Below are positions 31,058-39,302 of a DNA stretch of 55,699 nucleotides, in pieces. The DNA is taken from positions 1 through 55,699 of the forward strand of contig UQRW01000008.1 in the NCBI GenBank assembly GCA_900543515.1, written 5' to 3'. The position numbers were made by a program, and so were the translations under genes. Origin of the DNA: an uncultured Collinsella sp. GTDB taxonomy: Bacteria; Actinomycetota; Coriobacteriia; Coriobacteriales; Coriobacteriaceae. Under the pieces are notes generated by a model that was given only the letters and a program-made list of their open reading frames with translations, was not told the origin of the DNA and ran no database searches. How positions within the stretch are numbered: the first letter of the stretch is position 1; each line of letters opens with the position of its first letter.

Positions 31058-33934
31058 TTACTCGGCCGCGCTCAAATCGCTGAGCATAAACTCGTAAATG
31101 TCTTGCCTCACGGGTGCGTTGAGCTCATATTCGATTTCGACGGCGTTGTCGCCGCTCTTAGTTTTAATAGCTTCGAACTCGCCGGTCGGATGCATTTCGC
31201 CTAAGAAATAGAACTCCTTGCCGCCCTTATCGTCCTTGTTCTTTCGCATAAATAAATACGTCTTCAGGCCGTTTTCCGGCCATGCCTGCAGTCGCAGAAT
31301 CTCGGGGGAGTTGAGCGTGCGGTTGCCCTTCGAGATTGCGATGAGCTTGCTCGGCGAAACAAAGCGGTCTTCATACTGAATTGACTCGCTAATGTCGGGC
31401 GCCTTGTCATAGTTAATAAACACGGGGAATGTATTGGTCTTCTCATCGTAGAAGTATCCGCCAAGGTTTTGGCCGTTGATGTTCTTTTCCCAGTTCATCA
31501 GACGGCAAACCTCCTCGTACGTGTACTTGGCGTTGAGAACGAAATTCGTGTTTTCGTACGTCTCGGCATAGTCGAGTCGGTTGCGCGCAATACCAAAATC
31601 CAGCACCTCGAGAATCTGACGCTTGAACTCTGCGTTGCGCAGGGCGGTCGCGAACGCTTCGGTCAGACGAGGTCCGCATCCATCGTCAATAAGCAGGGAA
31701 ACGAAATCCTTAGGAGTGGCAAAGTCGCCCTTAAGGACTGCGATTGCCGACCTAACGGCGCTGTCCTTAAGCTGTGCGCGGTAGTTTCTAAGCGCAGCCT
31801 CGCGCATATGCCGGTAGCCCTCGTGTCCGGCTTCGACGAGCGTTTGAAGCAAATAGAGGTCCTCGAATCGCTTGCCCGCGGCAAGTTTTTGAGAAATAAA
31901 TTTGAGAATCTTGGTTTGATCAGAGGAAAATTGAACCGTATAGTCCGGCTCGTATTTGGAAAGAAATGCGTGGTAGGACCCCAGGCCGCTATTCTTGAAG
32001 ATAAGCAGCGGATCGATGGAGCCGTTACGATCAAATTCGAGCAGCGAGGGAATCTTGCCGAGTTTTTGGCGCAAGTCGAGATATTCGTTTTTCAAAAACC
32101 TGACGGAGGTGAAATCGCCGCCGTCGATAGCCTTGTAAATGCGTGCCTCGGAAATACGATCGAAGCTCACGGTCGAGCATCCGGGTATCGCCGAATCGCC
32201 CTCTTGGACGAGACGACGCAGGCGGTCTTTGTTATACGTCTTGTCACCCGAAAGCGCGATGGGCACCAAGAAGTTGCTCTGGTAGTTGCCAATAAAGTCG
32301 AGCACCAGTGCGTATTCCTTGCCATCATTCAGGCGCAAACCTCGTCCGAGCTGTTGAATAAAGATGATTGCGGAGTCGGTGCGTCGAAGCATGATGATCT
32401 GATTGAGCGAGGGGATGTCGACGCCTTCGTTCATGATATCGACCGAGAAGATGTACTCGAGCTCGCCGGCTTCAAGTCGGCTGATCGCGGCATCGCGGAC
32501 CTCATCGGAATCTTGACCGCTAATCGCAGCCGTTCGATATCCGAGAGCGTTGAATTTGCATGACAGCTCTTTTGCCTCGGCGTTTCGATTGCAGAAAATT
32601 AAGCCCCTGCGGTTGCTTTTGGTGACGCTATACTCTTCGATTTTCTCGGTGATGTGACGCACGCGCTCGTCGGATGTTAGGCGTCCGAACAAGGCGGTAT
32701 CTTCGACCGTTTCGTCGTCAATCTCCAGATCGTGAATGCCAAAATAATGGAAGGGGGCAAGCATCGCCTCGGCCAAAGCGTCCTGCAGCGTGATCTGGAA
32801 CGCGATGACGTGATTGAAAAGGGCAAAGACGTCATAGCCGTCGGTGCGATTGGGTGTAGCGGTCATGCCCAGATAAAACCGAGGTGTAAAGTGCGACATG
32901 ATGGATTGGTAGCCCTGAGATCCCGTGCGGTGGGCCTCGTCGATGACGATGTAGTCGAACTCATCGGGGCGGAAATCGCTCAGATGTTTGGCGACCGAAG
33001 AACACATGGCAAACACGCAGGTAGCATTGCTTATATTCTTGCCAGTTTGATAGGTGTCGAACGTATAGGTACTACCTAAGAGACGTTCGTAGCTTGCACG
33101 GGAGGCGTCGATAATGCGCCGGCGGTGCGCAAGAAAGAGGACGCGTCGGGGTTTAGTTGCGAGCACGTCGAACGCCGAAAGGAAGGTCTTGCCGGTGCCG
33201 GTTGCCGAGACCAGCAGGGCGCGGGTCTCGCCCTTGCGGTGGATTACACCGAGCGCCTCAAGGGCGCGCTGCTGCATTTTATTGGGCTTTATTTCTTCGA
33301 GGTCGTTCGTGGTTGGGCTAACAGTTGCCTGGAACGTCGGTTTCGATTTGGGCTTTGACGGATGTGCCGATCGATATGCGGCATAGTTCTCAATCCAGTT
33401 TTGGGAAAGCAAAACGGTTGAGGTGTCGTTCCACAACGAATTGAACTCGCCCCTCAGTTCGCCGAGTAGGCGGCTGTTCTCGACAGTCTGGTACAGCACG
33501 TTCCATTCTTTATTACAGGTGAGGGCGGTCTGCGTCATGTTCGAGCTGCCGACGATGACCGTGCTGGTTTCGCCCTTATCAAAAATGTATCCCTTGGCAT
33601 GCAGATTACCCTGGAATACGCGAACTTCCATGTTGTCGTATTCCAGGAGCTTGCGAAAGGCATCGGGTGAGTTGAAGTTGAGATAGGTGGACGTGAGCAG
33701 CCTGCCCTTAATGCCACGCTGCTTGAGCTCCTGGAACGTCTCGACCAGGATTTGAAGGCCGCCGTCTGCAACAAACGCTACGCAAAAGTCAAAAGAGCCG
33801 CAGGTTGAGAGCTGCTCCCTGATAACGGATAGTAGTGTTCCGCCTGTCGCCTTCGAGTTGGCGATGAGCATGGGTGAATCGTTCTCGCGTGTAAGCGAGT
33901 CGAATTCAATATCAATCTGCTTCTGCGTAGTCAT
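31058..33934 (-). CDS. PLD-like nuclease-DEAD/DEAH helicase-DUF3427 protein
   Basis: Protein of 958 residues. The ATG at 33934 (GAAAGG about 10 nt upstream) is chosen over an in-frame TTG at 33943. An N-terminal phospholipase-D-like domain has a single HKD motif (NLHAKGYIFDKG then VGSSNMT, about 110-133). A superfamily 2 helicase follows: Walker A SATGTGKT (244-250), DEAH (332-335), SAT-like MTATPNRTDG, and motif VI QQLGRGLRL. The C-terminal about 250 residues match DUF3427. Proteins of this architecture are often grouped with restriction or defence genes; direct function is not known. It stands alone on its strand, divergent from the DUF4143 ATPase. Confidence 0.88.
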   Translation of the reverse strand: MTTQKQIDIEFDSLTRENDSPMLIANSKATGGTLLSVIREQLSTCGSFDFCVAFVADGGLQILVETFQELKQRGIKGRLLTSTYLNFNSPDAFRKLLEYDNMEVRVFQGNLHAKGYIFDKGETSTVIVGSSNMTQTALTCNKEWNVLYQTVENSRLLGELRGEFNSLWNDTSTVLLSQNWIENYAAYRSAHPSKPKSKPTFQATVSPTTNDLEEIKPNKMQQRALEALGVIHRKGETRALLVSATGTGKTFLSAFDVLATKPRRVLFLAHRRRIIDASRASYERLLGSTYTFDTYQTGKNISNATCVFAMCSSVAKHLSDFRPDEFDYIVIDEAHRTGSQGYQSIMSHFTPRFYLGMTATPNRTDGYDVFALFNHVIAFQITLQDALAEAMLAPFHYFGIHDLEIDDETVEDTALFGRLTSDERVRHITEKIEEYSVTKSNRRGLIFCNRNAEAKELSCKFNALGYRTAAISGQDSDEVRDAAISRLEAGELEYIFSVDIMNEGVDIPSLNQIIMLRRTDSAIIFIQQLGRGLRLNDGKEYALVLDFIGNYQSNFLVPIALSGDKTYNKDRLRRLVQEGDSAIPGCSTVSFDRISEARIYKAIDGGDFTSVRFLKNEYLDLRQKLGKIPSLLEFDRNGSIDPLLIFKNSGLGSYHAFLSKYEPDYTVQFSSDQTKILKFISQKLAAGKRFEDLYLLQTLVEAGHEGYRHMREAALRNYRAQLKDSAVRSAIAVLKGDFATPKDFVSLLIDDGCGPRLTEAFATALRNAEFKRQILEVLDFGIARNRLDYAETYENTNFVLNAKYTYEEVCRLMNWEKNINGQNLGGYFYDEKTNTFPVFINYDKAPDISESIQYEDRFVSPSKLIAISKGNRTLNSPEILRLQAWPENGLKTYLFMRKNKDDKGGKEFYFLGEMHPTGEFEAIKTKSGDNAVEIEYELNAPVRQDIYEFMLSDLSAAE

Positions 33935-34244
33935 CCTGGCCAAACCTTTCGAAAGACTATTTTGGCGCCAGGATAACAGATCGATCGTTCGTGTTTTGGG
34001 CGTATGTGATTTTTAGACTATCGGCCACTCAAGTTTGTGGCTGCGGCCTGGGCGTCGTGTCTTGCTGGGCTTCTCTCTGCCTATGTGTATGTGTTTTTGT
34101 CTTATAGGCTGCTGGGAGAAGTCCTGTCCCCAAGATTCCGTGCATGCCGTGGCTCCGTGTCGGCCATGTGGCAAGCTACTTGTCATGGCCTCGCCGGAAT
34201 CCGACCGCAAATGGCCACGGACGGATATGCAAGCTCTTATTGCT

Positions 34245-34301
34245 GCATGACAAAAACTTGCAGAATTCGCAAGTTTTTGTCATGCTGTGGGAAAAACTTG
34301 C
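34245..34301. repeat. Perfect 17-bp inverted repeat plus third half-site upstream of second DUF4143 ATPase
   Basis: GCATGACAAAAACTTGC (34245-34261) is exactly complementary to 34269-34285 across a 7-bp centre. AAAAACTTGC recurs at 34292-34301, 15 bp before the ATPase start. This is a probable operator cluster. The rest of 33935-34244 holds no supported ORF and presumably contains the divergent promoters. Confidence 0.7.
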
Positions 34302-34316
34302 AGATTGGGGCGAGCG

Positions 34317-35612
34317 ATGAGCAAGCGGATGGTTCCCAGAAATCGATATCTCGAGAAGTTAATCGCCTTCCGTGACACGGATGTCATCAAGGTTGTAACG
34401 GGGATGCGCCGTTGTGGCAAATCGACACTTCTGGACATGATGCGCAAACATCTGGAGGATAACGGCGTTCCATCCGAGTGCCTTTTGACCTTTAAGATGG
34501 AGTCATTTGAGCTGGAGGGCGTGCGTGATTGGCGAGAGCTTTACCGCCACGTGAACGGCCTAATGCCTGCGGGCAAGAGGTGCTATCTCTTCTTCGACGA
34601 GCTTCAGGAGGTTGCCGGATGGGAGAAGGCGATTAACGCACTTCGTATCGACCGGGACTGCGATATATACGTCACGGGTTCGAATGCTTTTCTCCTCTCG
34701 TCAGAGATTGCGACCTTAATCTCGGGCAGGTATGTCGAGATTCGGATGCATCCGCTCGCTTTTTCGGAATATGTCGACTTTCTTGGTCCGACTGACGTCA
34801 CGAATAGACTCGCCGTTTTTGGTCGGGAGGATATTGTTGCACTCGACGATCTTCTTGACCGCTATCTGACGTTTGGAGGCCTGCCGTTTCTCGCTGCTTC
34901 AAAGCTGCCAGAGCAGGAAATGAAGGACTATATCTGGAGCACGTACCAGACAATTGTCGGGCGCGACATTTTGGCTCGCGAGGCGCGTCGGGGTAGACGG
35001 TCGGTGACGAGCAGGAGTGTGCTCGACCGCGTCACTTCCTACTTGGCTGATAACATTTCAAACCCGACATCAATTAATAAGATCGTTGGAACGCTGGCAG
35101 AGAACGGGGCGAAATCCTCGCATGGCGTCGTGGACACTTGCGTGTCCGCCCTTGAGGAGACCTATATCTTTTCGCATGCGCGCCGATTTGATATTAAGGG
35201 TCGGGACATTTTGAAGACCGGTGGCAAGTTCTACATTGAGGATCTGGGACTTCGAGCTTTCTTGGATGGGTATCGCGGCAGCGACAGTGGGCGTGTTCTC
35301 GAAAATGCCGTTTACAATCGCCTTGTCTATGACGGATACCAGGTCTTTACAGGTCATCTTCGAGATGCCGAAATCGACTTCGTTGCAATCGGCGACGGCT
35401 CGGATCGTAAGTTTATTCAGGTCACGGAGTCGATTGACGAGGAGGCGACGCGTAAGCGCGAGCTGCGTCCATTTGAACTCAGATCGCTCGAGAAGATTAC
35501 CGGCGGTTACGAGAAGATCATCGTCGTTCGCCGGGGAAGCCATCCGACCGACATCGACGGCATCAAAATCGTTTCTGCAGTCGATTTCCTGATGGGTAGA
35601 CTTGGGGTTTAG
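34317..35612 (+). CDS. AAA ATPase with DUF4143 domain (AAA_14), second
   Basis: Protein of 431 residues with ATG at 34317 after TTGGGG; a longer frame from 34287 would cross the operator. Walker A is GMRRCGKST (29-37), Walker B LFFDELQEV (91-99), and sensor-like YVTGSNAFLLSSE follows. The DUF4143 part has GGKFYIEDLGLRAFL, GRVLENAVYNRLVYDGY and AEIDFVAIGDGSDRKFIQVTES, a PD-(D/E)XK-like core. It is only distantly related to the ATPase at 23754. Preceded by its own palindromic sites. Function unknown. Confidence 0.87.
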   Translation: MSKRMVPRNRYLEKLIAFRDTDVIKVVTGMRRCGKSTLLDMMRKHLEDNGVPSECLLTFKMESFELEGVRDWRELYRHVNGLMPAGKRCYLFFDELQEVAGWEKAINALRIDRDCDIYVTGSNAFLLSSEIATLISGRYVEIRMHPLAFSEYVDFLGPTDVTNRLAVFGREDIVALDDLLDRYLTFGGLPFLAASKLPEQEMKDYIWSTYQTIVGRDILAREARRGRRSVTSRSVLDRVTSYLADNISNPTSINKIVGTLAENGAKSSHGVVDTCVSALEETYIFSHARRFDIKGRDILKTGGKFYIEDLGLRAFLDGYRGSDSGRVLENAVYNRLVYDGYQVFTGHLRDAEIDFVAIGDGSDRKFIQVTESIDEEATRKRELRPFELRSLEKITGGYEKIIVVRRGSHPTDIDGIKIVSAVDFLMGRLGV

Positions 35613-35625
35613 AGCGTTTGGGGGT

Positions 35626-35811
35626 ATGGCGTGCGTTGTCGCCCAAGAGTTATTGGAGGAGCGTGCCTGCCATCACGACGTATTCTTTGCCGGTCAAGAT
35701 AAGTATCGAAACCTTGCCTATGTGCTTGTACTTGCCGAGCTGGCGTATAAGGAGTCGCGTGCATATCGTTATCAAGCTAATAAAATCAGCGCGCAAGTAC
35801 GCCGTGCGTAA
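35626..35811 (+). other. Possible small ORF or gene remnant between the ATPase and the AIPR-like gene
   Basis: An ORF of 61 codons begins at an ATG with GGGGG directly before it (spacing too short) and contains a plausible helical stretch (NLAYVLVLAELAYKESRAYRYQ). No homology is recognised and other frames of the segment are also open, so it may be a remnant. The 238-bp gap 35613-35850 holds nothing else I can support. Confidence 0.2.
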
Positions 35812-35850
35812 GCGACGTCCTTGCACGCTGATAATTTGCTTAAGTACCTG

Positions 35851-37260
35851 CTAACCCATAAGAACTGCGAGTTTCATAGAGTTCTCAACTGCGGTGTAGC
35901 TCATAGCGCCCTTGCCGACCTTTTGCGGATCGTAGTCAGATTGCTGGATGACGCCGCTGTACTGAGCAACGACATTTTCAAATGCTGGGCTATCGAGGAA
36001 CTTGTGAGGATCAGTTTTCCAATACACCTTCCCCTGATCATCCGTTTCCATCAATGCGCGGAGGCCGCAGACTAGGGGGTAGATAAAGCCCTCGGGTACA
36101 GGGTTACCCGCCTCGTTCTTAAAGAAGGGGGTTCGGTATTCATCGCGACTGTTTTTAAGGCTCTTGACGGCGCCGATTTTTCCGTAGCTTCCGGTTTTGT
36201 TGTAGTACTTGGGGAAGCGCGAATAGATTTCATCGTATAGACCGGGGAGGTCTGTGGCCACTTTAAGTGCGCTAAGAACTTGCGGATTCTTGAGTTCGCG
36301 TCGCGCCGAACCAGAGGCTTTGGTCACTCGATCATCCCTCATCAGCTGCAAAAACTTCTCCTGGCATTTTTCCTTGCCGCTATAGACTAGAGGAGGTTGC
36401 GGCGCTTCGATATCACCAGAGGTGACGGTACTTGAGATGAGCGATAGCGGGATCCAGGAGAGCGCGACAAGCTTTCTGGATTCAATGGGCTTGCCGTCGT
36501 TAGTCTTCCAGCTGATGTTGCCTGCAAATTCAGGGTACTTTTCGACAAAGAGGGCTTTAAAGGAATCAAAAAGACCTTCCTGATTGCCTTTGGTGCCCTG
36601 TGTGAGCTGGGCGTTATTGTTGCGGGCATCGCAGATTTCCAGAAGCGATGTGCGGAAGTTTTCAACGCAGAGCGCATCGTTGGGATCGGTGGGAACGAGC
36701 AATTCAACGGGAATCGAGAAGTCGAGAGTGCTTATGCCTTTCTCTTTGAGGGCCGCTTTTTCTTCACGGAGAAGTGACAGATAGTCTTCAATATCGGCTC
36801 GACGGTTCATCCATGTTTGCTTGAATGAGTCCCAGATCGAAACTTCGCTCTTTTTGGGGGGTCGATTGCCGAGTGCAAGCTCTGCTTCACTGAGAATGTA
36901 ACTGCCGATGGCGAGGGTGTTATGTCCGCCGTCGAGAATTCCCTCAACCTCATCATTGGGGGTAAAGCTCAAGCGATAGCGACCGCGCTCAAGGGGCTCA
37001 TAGTTCGAAGACGCGAGCAAAATTCCCTTTGACTTAAAAGGAAATAGCTTTTGTTCGGGGGATAGTTCGTCCGCACGGATGGAAGCCTGAATGGCATCGG
37101 TAACGGATCCCAAGCGAGAGTTGCGAGGGTTGGCATCGAGGTCGAGCGTATCAATTATTTGGATAAGAGATTTGGGGGACATCAAGCCGACGACCTTTTT
37201 TATATCCCCAAGCTTTTGCACGTAACTGTCGGTAAATCGAACAATAATGTCGGTGCTCAT
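35851..37260 (-). CDS. AIPR/DGQHR-like putative phage-resistance protein
   Basis: Protein of 469 residues with AAAGGG 7 nt before the ATG at 37260. The segment NPRNSRLGSV...(about 46-54), PFKSKGILLASSNYEPL (73-89) and VEGILDGGHNTLAIGSYIL (104-122) resembles the core of AIPR (abortive infection phage resistance) and DndB/DGQHR-type proteins, where 'NNGI.A' and 'DGQHR' or 'NGQQT' occur in the same order. The remaining two thirds are not recognised. It neighbours a DUF4143 ATPase, a PLD-helicase and an AbiEi homologue. Its Shine-Dalgarno region is complementary to an upstream segment (37363-37375), suggesting RNA-level control. Defence role is inference. Confidence 0.62.
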   Translation of the reverse strand: MSTDIIVRFTDSYVQKLGDIKKVVGLMSPKSLIQIIDTLDLDANPRNSRLGSVTDAIQASIRADELSPEQKLFPFKSKGILLASSNYEPLERGRYRLSFTPNDEVEGILDGGHNTLAIGSYILSEAELALGNRPPKKSEVSIWDSFKQTWMNRRADIEDYLSLLREEKAALKEKGISTLDFSIPVELLVPTDPNDALCVENFRTSLLEICDARNNNAQLTQGTKGNQEGLFDSFKALFVEKYPEFAGNISWKTNDGKPIESRKLVALSWIPLSLISSTVTSGDIEAPQPPLVYSGKEKCQEKFLQLMRDDRVTKASGSARRELKNPQVLSALKVATDLPGLYDEIYSRFPKYYNKTGSYGKIGAVKSLKNSRDEYRTPFFKNEAGNPVPEGFIYPLVCGLRALMETDDQGKVYWKTDPHKFLDSPAFENVVAQYSGVIQQSDYDPQKVGKGAMSYTAVENSMKLAVLMG

Positions 37261-37343
37261 AGCAAAACCCTTTCGTCTAAAGTAGTCAAAACAACAGGCC
37301 TGCGCTCTTGGAGTGCCGGAGATTGAAAGGGAGCATCGCTAAT

Positions 37344-37400
37344 AAAAAAGCTGGTCTCCCAGCTCTAGACGAAAGCCATAACGGTGATCGGGCGTTATGG
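37344..37400 (-). ncRNA. Candidate small RNA or attenuator leader antisense to the AIPR-like SD
   Basis: On the minus strand an 8-bp hairpin (CCATAACG/CGTTATGG, 37400-37376) is followed by CTTTCGTCTA (37375-37366). A terminator comes next: AGCTGG, GAGA tetraloop, CCAGCT (37364-37349), ending in a T-run to 37344. CTTTCGTCTA is the exact complement of TAGACGAAAG at 37279-37270, which includes part of the Shine-Dalgarno site of the AIPR-like gene; with one G-U the match extends to 13 nt. A promoter further upstream is not identified. Confidence 0.45.
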
Positions 37401-37530
37401 TGTTGTGCCTAGAGACATCCGTCTCATCCTCCAGCCCCTATCCAGGAAGCTTGATCGAAGGATCTCACTGACGGAGGAAGAGATCAAGATCTTCGTGGAA
37501 ATAAATCGGACTGCTTTTTTGTGAACGGTA

Positions 37531-37589
37531 GGTAAGTGACGGCGATCGGTATTTGTGTCCGCACGACATGTGACACTTACCCTGTCGCC
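37531..37589 (+). other. Possible pseudoknot-forming leader of the small membrane protein gene
   Basis: GGTAAGTG (37531-37538) pairs with CACTTACC (37574-37581), and GGCGA (37541-37545) with TCGCC (37585-37589). The two helices interleave, as in an H-type pseudoknot. It lies 58 bp upstream of the next gene. It could be chance. Confidence 0.25.
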
Positions 37590-37646
37590 CTGCTCTGCCG
37601 CGGCGGCATGCATCTGAACAACGACCCTCTAAGGAGTTCAATATTG

Positions 37647-37886
37647 ATGAGTGACAACACCAAGCATCTCGCAAAGAAGTGCGTCAAGGACGCGGGGCCG
37701 TGCCTCGCGTTGTGCCTTGCCGGCGCAGCGGTCGCGCTGCTGGCTGTTCTGGGACCGTTCGACGTGCTCCGAAGTGTCAGCTCTCTGCACGTTTGCATGG
37801 CCCTTGCCGGCGCCATGATAACTGGCGGCGTGCTCGATCTGATTTTTTGGGTGCTTGACCCGTTTGGATGGAAGAACGAGGGGTAA
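37647..37886 (+). CDS. Small two-helix membrane protein
   Basis: Protein of 79 residues with ATG at 37647; AAGGAG lies about 10 nt upstream (TTG at 37644 is possible). A short basic N-terminus is followed by two hydrophobic helices (about 17-36 and 47-70). No family is recognised. It is followed 40 bp later by the metallophosphoesterase pair. Confidence 0.55.
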   Translation: MSDNTKHLAKKCVKDAGPCLALCLAGAAVALLAVLGPFDVLRSVSSLHVCMALAGAMITGGVLDLIFWVLDPFGWKNEG

Positions 37887-37926
37887 GCCATAAGGGATAG
37901 ATGCCCCGCAGCGTTAGGAGTTCCCC

Positions 37927-38565
37927 ATGATCTGGTTTACCAGTGATACACATTTTGGGCACGAGAACATGCTGCGGCTCTGCGGCAGGCCGTGGTCGAC
38001 TGTTGCGCGGATGAACGACGCCATGTTCGCTAACATTAACAGCATGGTCGCAGCGGATGACGAGCTCTACATCTTGGGCGACTTTAGCTTTAAGATGACC
38101 GCCCAGGATGCCTATGAGCTGCGCAAAAGCATTGTCTGCAAGCGCGTCCATCTGCTGCCCGGCAACCACGACAAAGACTGGACGCAGCCTGCCGTAGCGG
38201 ATGCTTTTATCGTCGAGCCGCCCATTTGCGTGCTCAAAATCAACCGCCAAAAAATCGTGCTGAGCCACTATCCCATGGTCGACTGGCAGGGCATGTCGCA
38301 CGGCAGTTGGCATCTGCACGGGCATATCCACAGCTGCGGCGGTGCGTACAACAAGTTCAACCTCAGGCAGGGGCTGCTGCGCTATGACGTGGGCGTGGAC
38401 GCCAACAGCTACGCCCCTGTGAACCTGGAGGAGCTCAGGTCGTGGTTTGCGCAGGTAGATAAGCCGGTGTGTTGCGTTAAATGGCCGTGGTGGGTCAACG
38501 CCATGGGTGACGAGCAGATCGAGCACGATCTCGAAGCCTATAAGAGGGAAGTGGTGATCCGATGA
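37927..38565 (+). CDS. Calcineurin-like metallophosphoesterase, first of overlapping pair
   Basis: Protein of 212 residues with AGGAG before the ATG at 37927. Metal-binding motifs in order: TSDTHFGHENM (5-15), ILGDFSF, LLPGNHDKDW, LSHYPM and HLHGHIHSCGG. The IWFTSDTHFGHENM opening is typical of a phage- and plasmid-shared subfamily of small phosphoesterases with unknown substrate. Its stop overlaps the next start by 4 bp (ATGA). Confidence 0.88.
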   Translation: MIWFTSDTHFGHENMLRLCGRPWSTVARMNDAMFANINSMVAADDELYILGDFSFKMTAQDAYELRKSIVCKRVHLLPGNHDKDWTQPAVADAFIVEPPICVLKINRQKIVLSHYPMVDWQGMSHGSWHLHGHIHSCGGAYNKFNLRQGLLRYDVGVDANSYAPVNLEELRSWFAQVDKPVCCVKWPWWVNAMGDEQIEHDLEAYKREVVIR

Positions 38566-39287
38566 CGGTCTATGTGACGGGCGATATTCACGGCGGCGTC
38601 GACATGCAAAAACTGCGCGACTGGGAGCTTGGGGATAGTCTGACGAGTGGCGACTATCTGATTGTTGCGGGCGACTTTGGCTTTCCCTGGGATTTCTCTG
38701 CCGAGGAGTGTGCCGACATCGCCTGGCTGGAGTCGCGCCCCTATACCGTGCTGTTTGTCGACGGCAACCACGAGCGTTTCGATCACTGGGCGGAGCGACC
38801 CATGGAGTTGTGGCACGGTGGGCTGACGCAGCGCCTGTCGGATACCTCTCCCATACGGCGCCTGACGCGCGGCGAGGTTTTTGAGCTCGATGGCTCAACG
38901 ATTTTTACCATGGGCGGCGCCACGAGCGTGGACAAAGAATACCGCATTCCCTATTCCAGCTGGTGGCCGCAGGAGCTGCCGGACGAGCGCAACTTTGAGG
39001 AGGCGCGGACAAAGCTCGACAGCGTGGGTTGGAAGGTCGACTACGTGGTCACCCACACCTGCTCCACGCGCATGCTTTCGCCCACGCTCTATCCGGCACC
39101 CGGCTGGAATTGCCCCAGCGTTGATCGGCTTACGGCGTTTTTCGATGAGCTGGAAGACCGCTTGGATTACAAGCGCTGGTATTACGGGCATTTTCATCGC
39201 GACGCCAACCCGGCCGAGCGTCACACCGTGCTCTACGACTGCATCGTTCGCCTGGGCGACGAGCTCCAGCCTTGGGATGTTGCGTAG
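38562..39287 (+). CDS. Calcineurin-like metallophosphoesterase, second of overlapping pair
   Basis: Protein of 241 residues. Motifs: VTGDIHGGVD (5-14), IVAGDFGFPWD, FVDGNHERFD, VVTHTCSTRML and YYGHFHRDAN, with YDCIVRLGDE at the end. Only distantly similar to the preceding protein despite the shared fold, so this is a co-operonic pair and not a tandem duplicate. Substrate unknown. Confidence 0.88.
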   Translation: MTVYVTGDIHGGVDMQKLRDWELGDSLTSGDYLIVAGDFGFPWDFSAEECADIAWLESRPYTVLFVDGNHERFDHWAERPMELWHGGLTQRLSDTSPIRRLTRGEVFELDGSTIFTMGGATSVDKEYRIPYSSWWPQELPDERNFEEARTKLDSVGWKVDYVVTHTCSTRMLSPTLYPAPGWNCPSVDRLTAFFDELEDRLDYKRWYYGHFHRDANPAERHTVLYDCIVRLGDELQPWDVA

Positions 39288-39302
39288 CGGCAAGGCGTTT
39301 GG

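Noticed and set aside
37384..37524. A plus-strand micro-ORF of 46 codons beginning at a GTG
   Set aside because: The residues look plausible for coding, but there is no ribosome-binding site or known family, and it overlaps the candidate regulatory RNA. It may be a gene remnant.
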